Both the position numbers and the translations under genes were made by a program. Under the pieces are notes generated by a model. The model saw nothing but the letters and a program-made list of their open reading frames with translations, was not told the origin of the DNA and made no database searches. A DNA stretch of 48,080 bases from Streptomyces lichenis (lineage in GTDB: Bacteria; Actinomycetota; Actinomycetes; Streptomycetales; Streptomycetaceae), in the NCBI RefSeq assembly GCF_023218175.1, contig NZ_JALPTH010000042.1:1-48080 (forward strand). The letters run 5' to 3'. Within the stretch, counting starts at the first letter, position 1. The number at the start of each line of letters is the position of its first letter. Positions 8,456 through 16,135 of the stretch are shown here, piece after piece.

Positions 8456-8958
8456 GGGAGGCACCGAGCCGGATGGCGGCGGGCCCGCCGAGTGAGACCG
8501 GGGCCGCCCTCGCCGTGTCGGCGGCGGCCGCCCTGGTCGATATCGCGCTCTGGCATGACACCCTGCTCGCCTCGGCGCGCGGCGGGCCGGGGGCGGCGCT
8601 GCTCGGGGGGTGGCTGGTGATGGTGTGGGGGCTCGCTCCCGGTGCGCTGACCCTCCTCGTACTCCGGAACGCCCGCCGGCGCCTGCCCGGGCCGCGGGCG
8701 CTGCCGGTGGCGGCTGCCCTGAGCCTCGCCCTGGCCTGGGCGCTGAGCGCCCTGCTGTACGCCTTCCTCACCGATCCGGGGTTCCGGCAGGCCGCGATGG
8801 GCGGGCCCGGGCACGCCCATCCGGTCGCCGCGGCCCCGCACACCGGGCACCCGGCCGGGGCCTCCCCCGCCGTCGGGCTGCCGGTGCTGCTGGTGCCGAT
8901 CACCTACGCCGTGGTGTTCACGGTGATACGGGGCCAGGGCGGGCGGTTCGCCTCATGA
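8452..8958 (+). CDS. hypothetical membrane protein coupled to the previous gene
   Basis: The GTG start overlaps the previous stop (GTGA), implying translational coupling. The product has 168 residues. Hydrophobic segments appear at about 17-35, 44-68, 80-105 and near the C-terminus (VGLPVLLVPITYAVVFTVI). A His-rich loop, GHAHPVAAAPHTGHP, lies before the last helix and might bind metal or face the outside. An alternative ATG lies seven codons in. No family is recognised. Confidence 0.6.
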   Translation: MREAPSRMAAGPPSETGAALAVSAAAALVDIALWHDTLLASARGGPGAALLGGWLVMVWGLAPGALTLLVLRNARRRLPGPRALPVAAALSLALAWALSALLYAFLTDPGFRQAAMGGPGHAHPVAAAPHTGHPAGASPAVGLPVLLVPITYAVVFTVIRGQGGRFAS

Positions 8959-9491
8959 GCGCCGACGCGTCCCGCAGGACCTGGGAGCTGGTGGAGTCGG
9001 TGCTGGTCACCGCCTCGCCCGAGACGGTCTTCGGGATGGTCGCCGATCCCCGGCTGATGGCCGGGTTCAGCCCGGAGTGCGCGGGGGTGCTGCGACTGCC
9101 GTCGACGGGGCGCGGGAGGCGGTGGTTCCTCGGCCTCAACCGGCGCGGGCCCCGGCTCTGGCTCACCCTGTGCCGGGTGACCCGGGCCGTGCCGCCCCGC
9201 GAGTTCGCCTACCGGGTCTCGGTGTTCGGGCTGCCGCTGGCGGACTGGGAGTACCGGGTCGAAGCGGTGGACGAGCGGACCACCCGGGTGACCGAGCACT
9301 GGCGGGACCTGCGCCGGGGGCCCGCCGGCCGGGTCGGCGACGCACTGGGTGTGCTGGTCGCCGGAACCGGCCCGGCGGACCGGGTCCGGGTGAACCGGTC
9401 CGGTATGCGCACGACCCTGAGCCGGCTGAAGGCAGCCTTGGAAGAGCCCGGCCCCATTGCCCCATCCCCCCACTCCAGGAGCACCAGTTGA
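8955..9491 (+). CDS. SRPBCC (START/polyketide-cyclase-like) protein
   Basis: The 178-residue product begins with VESVLVTASPETVFGMVADP, the usual first strand and helix of the SRPBCC fold, and continues with WEYRVEAVDERTTRVTEHW, a typical later strand pair. This helix-grip fold binds hydrophobic ligands. The ATG overlaps the preceding TGA (ATGA), so it is coupled to the two membrane proteins. A soluble lipid-binding partner of a membrane pair is a reasonable guess, but no substrate is evident. Confidence 0.7.
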   Translation: MSADASRRTWELVESVLVTASPETVFGMVADPRLMAGFSPECAGVLRLPSTGRGRRWFLGLNRRGPRLWLTLCRVTRAVPPREFAYRVSVFGLPLADWEYRVEAVDERTTRVTEHWRDLRRGPAGRVGDALGVLVAGTGPADRVRVNRSGMRTTLSRLKAALEEPGPIAPSPHSRSTS

Positions 9492-9541
9492 GCGCCACCG
9501 ACCCCGCCACCCCCTCCCAGTCGTCGGGGACGGGCGGCTGA
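9488..9541 (+). CDS. possible 17-codon micro-ORF after the SRPBCC gene
   Basis: A TTG overlaps the SRPBCC stop (TTGA) and follows AGGAG by seven bases. It reads MSATDPATPSQSSGTGG and stops. The sequence looks like the disordered N-terminus of a longer protein, so it may be the remnant of a lost fourth gene rather than a functional peptide. Confidence 0.2.
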   Translation: MSATDPATPSQSSGTGG

Positions 9542-9564
9542 TCGCGCACGCCACCACCACCTGC

Positions 9565-9600
9565 CTGATCCTCGGAGGCCTGAGGGCCCGAAGGGATCAG
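9565..9600. terminator. hairpin between convergent genes
   Basis: CTGATCC (9565-9571) pairs with GGATCAG (9594-9600). It lies between the stop of the SRPBCC operon and the stop of the opposing PH-like gene, so it could serve both strands. Confidence 0.5.
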
Positions 9601-9606
9601 AAGGGG

Positions 9607-10062
9607 TCAGGAGGGGCGGTCGGTGCCGGTGCCGCGGGTCTCGGCGAGGGCGCGCAGGGCGCTCGCGTCGCGGATGGCCTGGCGGCGGCCGATGCCGGGC
9701 TGGATGCCCAGGGCCGGCAGGCTGGTGCCGTCGCTGAGGTCGAGGAAGACCCAGGGGTCGCCCTCGCGGAGGTTGACCCGGAGGATCTCCGCCCAGGCGA
9801 GGCGGCGGCTGTGCACCAGGTTGACCACGGTGACGCCGGACTCGTCGGCGACCACCTTCGGGCGGGCGAGCAGCCCCAGTACGGCGGCGAAGAGCGCGGC
9901 GACGAAGATGAAGCTGGCCCGTTCGCCGGGGCCGAGCTTCTCCAGCGCCAGCGCGACCGCGGTGATCACGACGAACATGGCCGCGGCGGCGGTCAGCAGG
10001 ACGACCCGGGTGCGGGTCGGCCGGAAGACCGCCGGGAGGGCGGGCGCTTGCGGGTCGGGCAT
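9607..10062 (-). CDS. PH-like domain membrane protein
   Basis: The product has 151 residues. Two adjacent hydrophobic helices (VVLLTAAAAMFVVITAVALA and FIFVAALFAAVLGLLA) are followed by ARPKVVADESGVTVVNLVHSRR and LAWAEILRVNL, the beta-strand pattern of the small bacterial PH domain found in many actinobacterial membrane proteins. It would face the cytoplasm from the inner membrane. It is the last gene of the minus-strand rib/his block, 85 bases after hisG. Its role is unknown, but its place after hisG appears conserved in Streptomyces as I remember it. Confidence 0.7.
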   Translation of the reverse strand: MPDPQAPALPAVFRPTRTRVVLLTAAAAMFVVITAVALALEKLGPGERASFIFVAALFAAVLGLLARPKVVADESGVTVVNLVHSRRLAWAEILRVNLREGDPWVFLDLSDGTSLPALGIQPGIGRRQAIRDASALRALAETRGTGTDRPS

Positions 10063-10147
10063 GTGCGGTTCCGGTTCTTCCCTTGTTCCGACGGCTTCCC
10101 GGGGCCCTGACGGCTTTCTCCCGGGTCTGGTCCCGGCCCGCCCGCGG

Positions 10148-10996
10148 TCAGAGCCGGCAGGCGTGGATCTCGGTGGTCAGGATGGCCCGGGCGCCCAGGT
10201 CGTAGAGGTCGTCCATGATCCGCTGGGCCTCGCGGGCCGGGACCATGGCGCGGACCGCCACCCAGCCCTCGTGGTGCAGCGGGGAGACGGTGGGCGACTC
10301 CAGGCCGGGGGTGAGGGCGACGGCCTGCTCCAGGTGCTCCACCCGGCAGTCGTAGTCCATCATCACGTAGGAGCGGGCGACCAGGACGCCTTGGAGGCGG
10401 CGCAGGAACTGCTGCACCTTGGGCTCGCCGGTCGGCGCACCGGTGCGCCGGATGACGACCGCCTCGGAGGTGAGGATCGGCTCGCCGATGACCTCAAGGC
10501 CGGCGTTCCGGAGCGAGGTGCCGGTCTCCACCACGTCCGCGATGACCTGGGCGACACCCAGTTCGATGGCGGTCTCCACGGCGCCGTCCAGGTGGACCAC
10601 GGAGGCGTCGATGCCCTGGTCGGCGAGGTGCTTGGCGACGATCCCCTCGTAGGAGGTGGCGATCGTCATCCCGCCGAAGTCGGCCGGGCCGGAGGCCGTC
10701 CCGGGCCGGGTGGCGTAGCGGAAGGTGGAGCGGGCGAAGCCGAGCTGGAGGATCTCCTCGGCGCTCGCCCCGGAGTCCAGCAGCAGGTCGCGGCCGGTGA
10801 TGCCGATGTCGAGCCTGCCGGAGCTGACGTAGATGGCGATGTCCCGGGGGCGGAGGTAGAAGAACTCCACCTCGTTGGCCGGGTCCACCAGCACCAGTTC
10901 CTTGGACTCCTTGCGCTGCTGGTAGCCGGCCTCATGGAGCATCGCCGACGCAGGTCCGGACAGTGAACCCTTGTTGGGGACGGCGATGCGCAGCAT
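10148..10996 (-). CDS. hisG: ATP phosphoribosyltransferase (long form)
   Basis: This enzyme joins ATP and PRPP to N1-(5'-phosphoribosyl)-ATP, the first step of histidine synthesis. The 282-residue length is the long form, which carries a C-terminal regulatory domain for histidine feedback (LHHEGWVAVRAMVPARE to the end) and needs no HisZ. The N-terminus MLRIAVPNKGSLSGP and the PRPP-site segment DVVETGTSLRNAGLEVI are diagnostic. The start follows the hisE stop by 47 bases. It is separate from the main his cluster, as usual in actinomycetes, and is paired with hisE, which handles the next step. Confidence 0.95.
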   Translation of the reverse strand: MLRIAVPNKGSLSGPASAMLHEAGYQQRKESKELVLVDPANEVEFFYLRPRDIAIYVSSGRLDIGITGRDLLLDSGASAEEILQLGFARSTFRYATRPGTASGPADFGGMTIATSYEGIVAKHLADQGIDASVVHLDGAVETAIELGVAQVIADVVETGTSLRNAGLEVIGEPILTSEAVVIRRTGAPTGEPKVQQFLRRLQGVLVARSYVMMDYDCRVEHLEQAVALTPGLESPTVSPLHHEGWVAVRAMVPAREAQRIMDDLYDLGARAILTTEIHACRL

Positions 10997-11043
10997 GGGG
11001 CGTTTCCTTCTTTCGCGGTGGGTCGGTGGTGGTGCGGTGCGGC

Positions 11044-11316
11044 TCAGAGGTGGGCGTAGACGTCGTCGAGGGAGATCCCGCGCGCGACCATCATCACCTG
11101 GACGTGGTACAGCAGCTGCGAGATCTCCTCGGCGGCGGCTTCCTTGCCCTCGTACTCGGCGGCCATCCAGACCTCGGCGGCCTCCTCGACGACCTTCTTG
11201 CCGATGGCATGGACGCCCTTGTCCACCAGCTCGGCGGTGCGGGAGGTGGCGGGGTCGCCGGTCTTGGCCTTGAGCTCCAGCTCGGCGAAGAGCTCTTCGA
11301 AGGTTTTGTTCGCCAT
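11044..11316 (-). CDS. hisE: phosphoribosyl-ATP pyrophosphohydrolase
   Basis: The 90-residue all-alpha protein hydrolyses phosphoribosyl-ATP to phosphoribosyl-AMP, the second histidine step. The MazG-like metal-binding motif KVVEEAAEVWMAA and the later AEEISQLLYHVQVMM are typical, and the length fits stand-alone HisE. It begins 55 bases after the ribH stop on the same strand, so it may share the riboflavin transcript or use a promoter in that gap. HisE and HisG in one pair keep the first two steps together. Confidence 0.95.
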   Translation of the reverse strand: MANKTFEELFAELELKAKTGDPATSRTAELVDKGVHAIGKKVVEEAAEVWMAAEYEGKEAAAEEISQLLYHVQVMMVARGISLDDVYAHL

Positions 11317-11371
11317 GATGGTCCCCAGAGTACGGGGTGCGGGCCCGGCGTCCGGTGCCAGGGCCCGGCAC

Positions 11372-11863
11372 TCAGCGCCAGGGCTCGCTGACCGTACGCA
11401 GCGTGGTGGCGGTGGCGACGGCGGCGGTGACCGCCTCGTGGCCCTTGTCCTCGGTGGAGCCCTCCAGTCCGGCGCGGTCCAGGGCCTGTTCCTCGGTGTC
11501 GCAGGTCAGTACGCCGAAGCCGACCGGGACGCCGGTGTCCACGGTGACCTGCACCAGGCCCTGGGTGACACCCTGGCACACGTACTCGAAGTGCGGGGTG
11601 CCGCCCCGGATGACGACGCCGAGGGCCACGATGGCGTCGTAGCCCCGGCCGGCCAGGACCTTGGCGACGACCGGCAGCTCGAAGCTGCCGGGGACGCGCA
11701 GCACGGTGGGCTCGTCGATGCCGAGCTCGTGCAGGGCGCGCAGGGCGCCGTCCACCAGGCCGTCCATGATCTTCTCGTGCCACTGGGCCGCGATCACGGC
11801 CACCCGGAGGTCGCCGCAGTTCTTCACGCTCAGTTCGGGTGCGCCCTTGCCGCTCACGTGCAT
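11372..11863 (-). CDS. ribH: 6,7-dimethyl-8-ribityllumazine synthase
   Basis: The 163-residue subunit condenses 5-amino-6-ribitylaminouracil with dihydroxybutanone phosphate, the penultimate riboflavin step. The VPGSFELP motif, VALGVVIRGGTPHFEYV with its catalytic His, and GVLTCDTEEQALDRAG are all canonical. RibH usually forms 60-mer or pentamer shells. The ATG is preceded on its strand by AAGGAG. It follows ribAB by 29 bases and ends the riboflavin part of the operon. Confidence 0.96.
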   Translation of the reverse strand: MHVSGKGAPELSVKNCGDLRVAVIAAQWHEKIMDGLVDGALRALHELGIDEPTVLRVPGSFELPVVAKVLAGRGYDAIVALGVVIRGGTPHFEYVCQGVTQGLVQVTVDTGVPVGFGVLTCDTEEQALDRAGLEGSTEDKGHEAVTAAVATATTLRTVSEPWR

Positions 11864-11892
11864 ATCTCCTTGGGTGGGGTGGGTCTTCGGGG

Positions 11893-13173
11893 TTACTGGG
11901 TGTGGCAGGGGGAGGCGGCCGCGGGGTCCAGCCAGGGCAGGTCGTGGCCCATCCGGTCGCGCTTGGTGCGCAGATAGCGGATGTTGTGCTCGCCGGCCTG
12001 GACGGGCATCGGCTCGCGGCCGGTGACGGTGAGGCCGTGCCGGGTGAGGGCGTCCACCTTGTCGGGGTTGTTGGTCATCAGGGTGAGGCTGCGGACGCCC
12101 AGGTCGGCGAGCATCCGGGCGCCGGCCGCGTAGTCCCGGGCGTCGGCGGGCAGGCCGAGTTCCAGGTTGGCGTCGAGGGTGTCGTGGCCGCGCTCCTGGA
12201 GCTCGTAGGCGCGCAGCTTGGAGAGCAGCCCGATGCCGCGGCCCTCGTGGCCGCGGAGGTAGACCACGACTCCCCGGCCGGCCTCGGTGATCCGCTCCAT
12301 GGAGGCCTCCAGCTGGGGGCCGCAGTCGCAGCGCAGCGAGTGGAAGACATCCCCGGTGAGGCATTCGGAGTGGACGCGGACCAGCACGTCCTCGCCGTCC
12401 GCGAGGTCGCCGTGGACCAGGGCGATGTGCTCCACGCCGTCCACGGTGGAGCGGTAGCCGTACGCGGTGAAGTCGCCGTGCGCGGTGGGCAGGCGGACCT
12501 CGGCCTCGCGGCGGACGGTGGGCTCGTTGTCGCGGCGGTAGGCGATCAGGTCCTCGATGGAGATGATCGTCAGTCCGTGCTTGCGGGCGAACGGGACGAG
12601 TTCGGGCAGCCGCAGCATGGTGCCGTCCTCGCCGGCGATCTCCACGATGGCGCCGGCCGGGCGGAGTCCGGCCAGCCGGGCGAGGTCCACGGCGGCCTCG
12701 GTGTGGCCGGGGCGGGTGAGCACGCCGCCGGGGCGGGCGCGGAGCGGGAAGACATGGCCGGGGCGGACCAGGTCGCCGGGTTCGGCGCGGCCGCCGCCCA
12801 GGAGCTGGAGGGTGGTGGCCCGGTCGGCGGCGGAGATGCCGGTGGTGACCCCGAAGGAGGGGGCGGCGTCCACCGAGACGGTGAAGGCGGTCTTCATGGA
12901 CTCGGTGTTGTCGCCGACCATCTGCGGCAGGTGGAGCCGGTCCAGCTCGTCGCCCTCCATCGGGGCGCAGATCAGGCCGCGGCACTCGCTCATCATGAAG
13001 GCGACGATCTCCGGGGTGGCCTTCTCGGCGGCCACGACCAGGTCGCCCTCGTTCTCCCGGTCCTCGTCGTCGACGACCACGATGGGCCGGCCGGCGGCGA
13101 TGTCGCGGACGGCCTGCTCCACGGGGTCCAGGGAGAGGTCCTCGTTGTCCCAGATCATGCTGTGCGCGGTCAT
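11893..13173 (-). CDS. ribAB: bifunctional DHBP synthase / GTP cyclohydrolase II
   Basis: The 426-residue fusion supplies both riboflavin precursors. Residues about 15-210 are 3,4-dihydroxy-2-butanone-4-phosphate synthase, with acidic motif DDEDRENEGDL at 35-45. Residues about 220-426 are GTP cyclohydrolase II, with zinc ligands Cys271, Cys282 and Cys284 (SECLTGDVFHSLRCDCG) and the loop GHEGRGIGL. Both active sites look intact. The ATG overlaps the ribM stop (ATGA), so translation is coupled. The FMN riboswitch upstream of ribD should control it. Confidence 0.96.
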   Translation of the reverse strand: MTAHSMIWDNEDLSLDPVEQAVRDIAAGRPIVVVDDEDRENEGDLVVAAEKATPEIVAFMMSECRGLICAPMEGDELDRLHLPQMVGDNTESMKTAFTVSVDAAPSFGVTTGISAADRATTLQLLGGGRAEPGDLVRPGHVFPLRARPGGVLTRPGHTEAAVDLARLAGLRPAGAIVEIAGEDGTMLRLPELVPFARKHGLTIISIEDLIAYRRDNEPTVRREAEVRLPTAHGDFTAYGYRSTVDGVEHIALVHGDLADGEDVLVRVHSECLTGDVFHSLRCDCGPQLEASMERITEAGRGVVVYLRGHEGRGIGLLSKLRAYELQERGHDTLDANLELGLPADARDYAAGARMLADLGVRSLTLMTNNPDKVDALTRHGLTVTGREPMPVQAGEHNIRYLRTKRDRMGHDLPWLDPAAASPCHTQ

Positions 13174-13811
13174 GCTCCCGCTCCTTCCAGGGTGGGGGCG
13201 TCGGTGCGGGAGCGGAGCCACCAGTCGCGCAGGCCCCACAGCACCAGGGCGCCGTAGATGACGTAGACGAAGCCGGAGAAGGCGAAGCCGTTGGCGAAGT
13301 TCAGCGGCACGCCGACCAGGTCGACCAGCAGCCAGGCGAACCAGAACTCGACCATGCGGCGGGCCTGGGCGTACATGGCGACCAGGGTGCCGACGAAGAT
13401 GTACGCGTCGGGCCACGGGTCCCAGGAGAGCTTGGGGAACAGGGTGAACAGCCCGGCGACGGCGAGGGTGCCGAGCACGGCGGCGCCGGCCATCAGGGCG
13501 CGCTCCCGCCAGGTGGCGAAGCGGACGGCGAGGGAGCCGTCCTGGGCCGCGCGGCGGCCGCGGGTCCACTGCCACCAGCCCCAGGCGGCGACCAGCATCA
13601 CCACGACCTGCTTGCCGGCGCTGCCGGCCAGGTGGGAGGTGGCGAAGGCGGCGAACAGGATGACCCCGGCGAGGAACTGGGCGGGCCAGGTGAGCACCGA
13701 GCGCCGCCAGCCGAGGGCGAGGGCGATCAGGCCGATGGTGTTGCCGATCATGTCGGCCCACTTGATCTGCTGGCCGAAGGCGGTGAAGGCCTCCGCGTTG
13801 AGCCAGTTCAC
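13170..13811 (-). CDS. ribM: riboflavin transporter RibM (PnuX/PnuC family)
   Basis: The 213-residue membrane protein has about seven hydrophobic helices and the PnuC-family Trp-rich signature VAAWGWWQWTRG. Nearby are YIFVGTLVAMYAQARRMVEFW and LVDLVGVPLNFANGF segments. PnuC proteins move nicotinamide riboside; the branch inside actinobacterial rib operons (RibM/PnuX of Streptomyces and Corynebacterium) is an energy-independent riboflavin facilitator. The GTG start overlaps the ribE stop (GTGA) and its end overlaps the ribAB start (ATGA). This position under an FMN riboswitch argues for riboflavin over NR as substrate. Confidence 0.87.
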   Translation of the reverse strand: MNWLNAEAFTAFGQQIKWADMIGNTIGLIALALGWRRSVLTWPAQFLAGVILFAAFATSHLAGSAGKQVVVMLVAAWGWWQWTRGRRAAQDGSLAVRFATWRERALMAGAAVLGTLAVAGLFTLFPKLSWDPWPDAYIFVGTLVAMYAQARRMVEFWFAWLLVDLVGVPLNFANGFAFSGFVYVIYGALVLWGLRDWWLRSRTDAPTLEGAGA

Positions 13812-14437
13812 CGGAGGGTCCCTTCGGGGTCGGTGGCCTTGCCGCCTTCGGTGCTCCCCATCAGCCGCTCGACGTACTTGGCGATCACGTCGACCTCCAG
13901 GTTGACCGGGTCGCCGGGCTGCTTCACGCCGAGGGTGGTGAGGGCGAGGGTGGTCGGGATGAGGCTGATGGTGAAGTGGTCGGTGCCCGCGTCCACCACG
14001 GTGAGACTGACGCCGTCCACCGTGATGGAGCCCTTCTCGACCACGTAGCGGGCGAGTTGGGTAGGGAGGGAGACCTTCACCAGCTCCCAGTGCTCGGAGG
14101 GGGTGCGGGCCAGGATGGCGCCGGTGCCGTCCACATGGCCCTGGACGATGTGCCCGCCGAGCCGGCCGCCGACCGCCATGGGCCGCTCCAGGTTGACCCG
14201 CGAGCCGGGGGCCAGCGCGCCGAGGCTGGAGCGCTTGAGGGTCTCGGCCATCACATCGGCGGTGAACTCGCCGTCGGCGGTGTCGACCACGGTGAGGCAG
14301 ACGCCGTTGACGGCGATCGAGTCGCCGTGCTTGGCGCCCTCGGTGACGACCGGTCCGCGCAGGCGGAAGCGGCAGGAGTCCCCGAGGTCATCGACGGCGG
14401 TGACCTCGCCCAGCTCTTCGACGATTCCGGTGAACAC
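13808..14437 (-). CDS. ribE: riboflavin synthase alpha subunit
   Basis: The 209-residue enzyme dismutates two 6,7-dimethyl-8-ribityllumazine molecules to riboflavin. It has the expected two lumazine-binding halves: MFTGIVEELGEV with DSIAVNGVCLTVV, and GGHIVQGHVDGTG with GSITVDGVSLTVV. The GTG start lies two bases after the ribD stop, and its end overlaps the ribM start. Length and motifs match the family with no gaps. Confidence 0.95.
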   Translation of the reverse strand: MFTGIVEELGEVTAVDDLGDSCRFRLRGPVVTEGAKHGDSIAVNGVCLTVVDTADGEFTADVMAETLKRSSLGALAPGSRVNLERPMAVGGRLGGHIVQGHVDGTGAILARTPSEHWELVKVSLPTQLARYVVEKGSITVDGVSLTVVDAGTDHFTISLIPTTLALTTLGVKQPGDPVNLEVDVIAKYVERLMGSTEGGKATDPEGTLR

Positions 14438-14439
14438 GC

Positions 14440-15522
14440 TCAGCTCTCCTTCGGCTTGGCGGTGATCCGCAGATCGGGACCGACGCGGACGGCTTCGGTG
14501 ACGTCGAGCCGCAACGCCCCGGTGATGGTGGTGATTCCGGCGTCGGCGAGGACGGCCGGTCCGGCGCCGAGCAGGACCGGCGCCAGATAGCCGACGACCC
14601 GGTCGATCACCCCGCCGGCGGCGAACGCCCCGGCGAGGGTGGCCCCGCCCTCCAGCAGCACCGAGCGCACCCCGCGCGCGTGCAGGGCGGTGAGCAGCTC
14701 GGGTACGCCGATCCGGCCGTCGTACAGGGGCAGCCGGAGCAGTTCGGCGCCGTCCGGCAGCCGGCGGGTGTCGGCGTCCTCACCGACCACCAGCAGGGTG
14801 GGGGCGGCGCCGTCCAGGACCCTGGCCCCGGGGTGGATGCCGGCCCGGGTGTCCAGCACCACCCGCAGCGGCTGGACGGCGCCCTCGATGCCGCGGACGG
14901 CCAGGTGCGGGTCGTCGGTGCGCAGGGTGCCGCCGCCGACCAGGACGGCGTCGGACTCGGCGCGCAGCCGGTGGACGTCGGCGCGGGACTCGGCGGAGGT
15001 GATCCAGCGGCTGGTGCCGTCGGCGGCGGCGGTGCGGCCGTCCAGGGTGGCGGCGTACTTCCAGGTGACATGCGGGCGGCCCAGCCGTACGGAGGTGAGC
15101 CAGGCGGTGTTGCCCGCCTCGGCCTCCTCGGCGAGCAGCCCGGCCTCGACGTGGACGCCGGCCGCGCGCAGGGTGTCCGCGCCCCCGGTGGCCCGCGGGT
15201 TCGGGTCGCCGACCGCGTAGACCACCCGGGTGATCCCGGCCTCGGTCAGGGCCTGGGCGCAGGGGCCGGTGCGGCCGGTGTGGTTGCAGGGTTCGAGGGT
15301 GACGTACGCGGTGCCGCCGCGGGCCCGCTCACCGGCCGCGCGCAGGGCGTGCACCTCGGCGTGCGGTCCGCCGGCGCGCTGGTGCCAGCCCTCGCCCGCG
15401 GTCTCGCCGGAGGCGTCGAGGACGACGCAGCCGACGACCGGGTTGGGGCTGGTGGAGCCGAGACCGCGGGCGGCGAGGGTGATCGCCCGCCGCATGGCGG
15501 CGTGGTCGGCTGCGGTGGCCAC
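14440..15522 (-). CDS. ribD: bifunctional pyrimidine deaminase / reductase
   Basis: The 360-residue fusion carries out deamination and ribityl side-chain reduction in riboflavin synthesis. The deaminase domain (1-145) has His54-Ala-Glu56 and Cys79/Cys88 in TLEPCNHTGRTGPC as zinc ligands. The NADPH reductase domain follows (for example TWKYAATLDGRTA, ADAVLVGGGTLRTDDP-type strand, and LLEGGATLAGAF). The GTG start sits five bases after a strong AGGAGGA at 15533-15527. It is the first gene behind the FMN riboswitch, with a 166-base spacer. Confidence 0.95.
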   Translation of the reverse strand: MATAADHAAMRRAITLAARGLGSTSPNPVVGCVVLDASGETAGEGWHQRAGGPHAEVHALRAAGERARGGTAYVTLEPCNHTGRTGPCAQALTEAGITRVVYAVGDPNPRATGGADTLRAAGVHVEAGLLAEEAEAGNTAWLTSVRLGRPHVTWKYAATLDGRTAAADGTSRWITSAESRADVHRLRAESDAVLVGGGTLRTDDPHLAVRGIEGAVQPLRVVLDTRAGIHPGARVLDGAAPTLLVVGEDADTRRLPDGAELLRLPLYDGRIGVPELLTALHARGVRSVLLEGGATLAGAFAAGGVIDRVVGYLAPVLLGAGPAVLADAGITTITGALRLDVTEAVRVGPDLRITAKPKES

Positions 15523-15534
15523 CGGGTCCTCCTG

Positions 15535-15576
15535 CCTGTCGAGGCGCGGACTCCGGGGCCTGTCGATGACGACAGG
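15535..15576 (-). promoter_or_regulatory. two alternative hairpins next to the ribD ribosome binding site
   Basis: On the minus strand CCTGTCG (15576-15570) can pair with CGACAGG at 15565-15559, leaving a four-base loop. It can instead pair with an identical CGACAGG at 15541-15535, one base before the AGGAGGA of ribD. The two pairings exclude each other, so this could be the switch through which the FMN aptamer affects translation. This is inference from pairing only. Confidence 0.4.
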
Positions 15577-15688
15577 GGACGGATGGAACCACCGTACGCA
15601 GGGGACGCCGATCGGCCGAGGGACCGGTCGCCGAAGACGGCGGCCGGTGGATACGGCCGGTGCGGCCCTGAGGACAGGGTCACCCGCC

Positions 15689-15815
15689 GCGCACTGCCTC
15701 CCATCCGGACTTTCACCGTCGGTCCAGGAATTTCACCTGGTCAACCGGCCGCTGGATGCGGTCGGGTCGCGGACTGTAACCGCCGGTTCGGAATTGCACC
15801 GACCCCGGAGTGCGC
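15689..15815 (-). ncRNA. FMN riboswitch (RFN element)
   Basis: The minus strand carries the RFN aptamer core: GGGGTCGGTGCAATTCCGAA, then ACCGGCGGTTACAGTCCGCG, a GGTGAAATTCC hairpin, and GACGGTGAAAGTCCGGATGG as the 3' conserved block. Helix P1 closes as GCGCACT (15815-15809) with AGTGCGC (15695-15689). It lies directly upstream of ribD and reads the same way, so FMN should lower expression of ribD-ribE-ribM-ribAB-ribH. Confidence 0.95.
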
Positions 15816-15941
15816 TGCTGCTGATATGCGGCAAGTGTGCCACGGCCGCCCACCGCCCCACCAAGGCGGTCCTATGGACTCTGTCACATCACGTCATGAG
15901 CATGCCCACAAGGGGACACCTTGGGGACCTGCGGACATTCC

Positions 15942-15979
15942 ACTGGTCCAGACCTATTGACCCCTTGGTCTAGTCCTTT
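15942..15979. promoter_or_regulatory. two dre-like boxes in the chitinase promoter
   Basis: ACTGGTCCAGACCTAT (15942-15957) and CTTGGTCTAGTCCTTT (15964-15979) both resemble the DasR operator, and also the 12-bp direct repeats known from Streptomyces chitinase promoters. They start 22 bases apart, about two helical turns. The second ends 156 bases before the chitinase GTG. I see no gene between here and that start. Between the riboswitch and the first box (15816-15941) I see nothing definite. Confidence 0.7.
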
Positions 15980-16135
15980 TAATCTCTGCGTCACCTCCTC
16001 GGAGCCGGCCTCCCGGTGTGCGCACACCCCGGCCGACACGCACCACCCCCGCATTTCGCCGCTGTGTGTCCCGATCCCCGCCGTGTGCCCGCGTCCCCGC
16101 CGCAGGCGCGCTCCCACCTCCCCGGGAGGAAACCC

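Noticed and set aside
10148..11316. hisG/hisE as transferred genes
   Set aside because: Base composition, operon context and long-form HisG match what is usual for Streptomyces.
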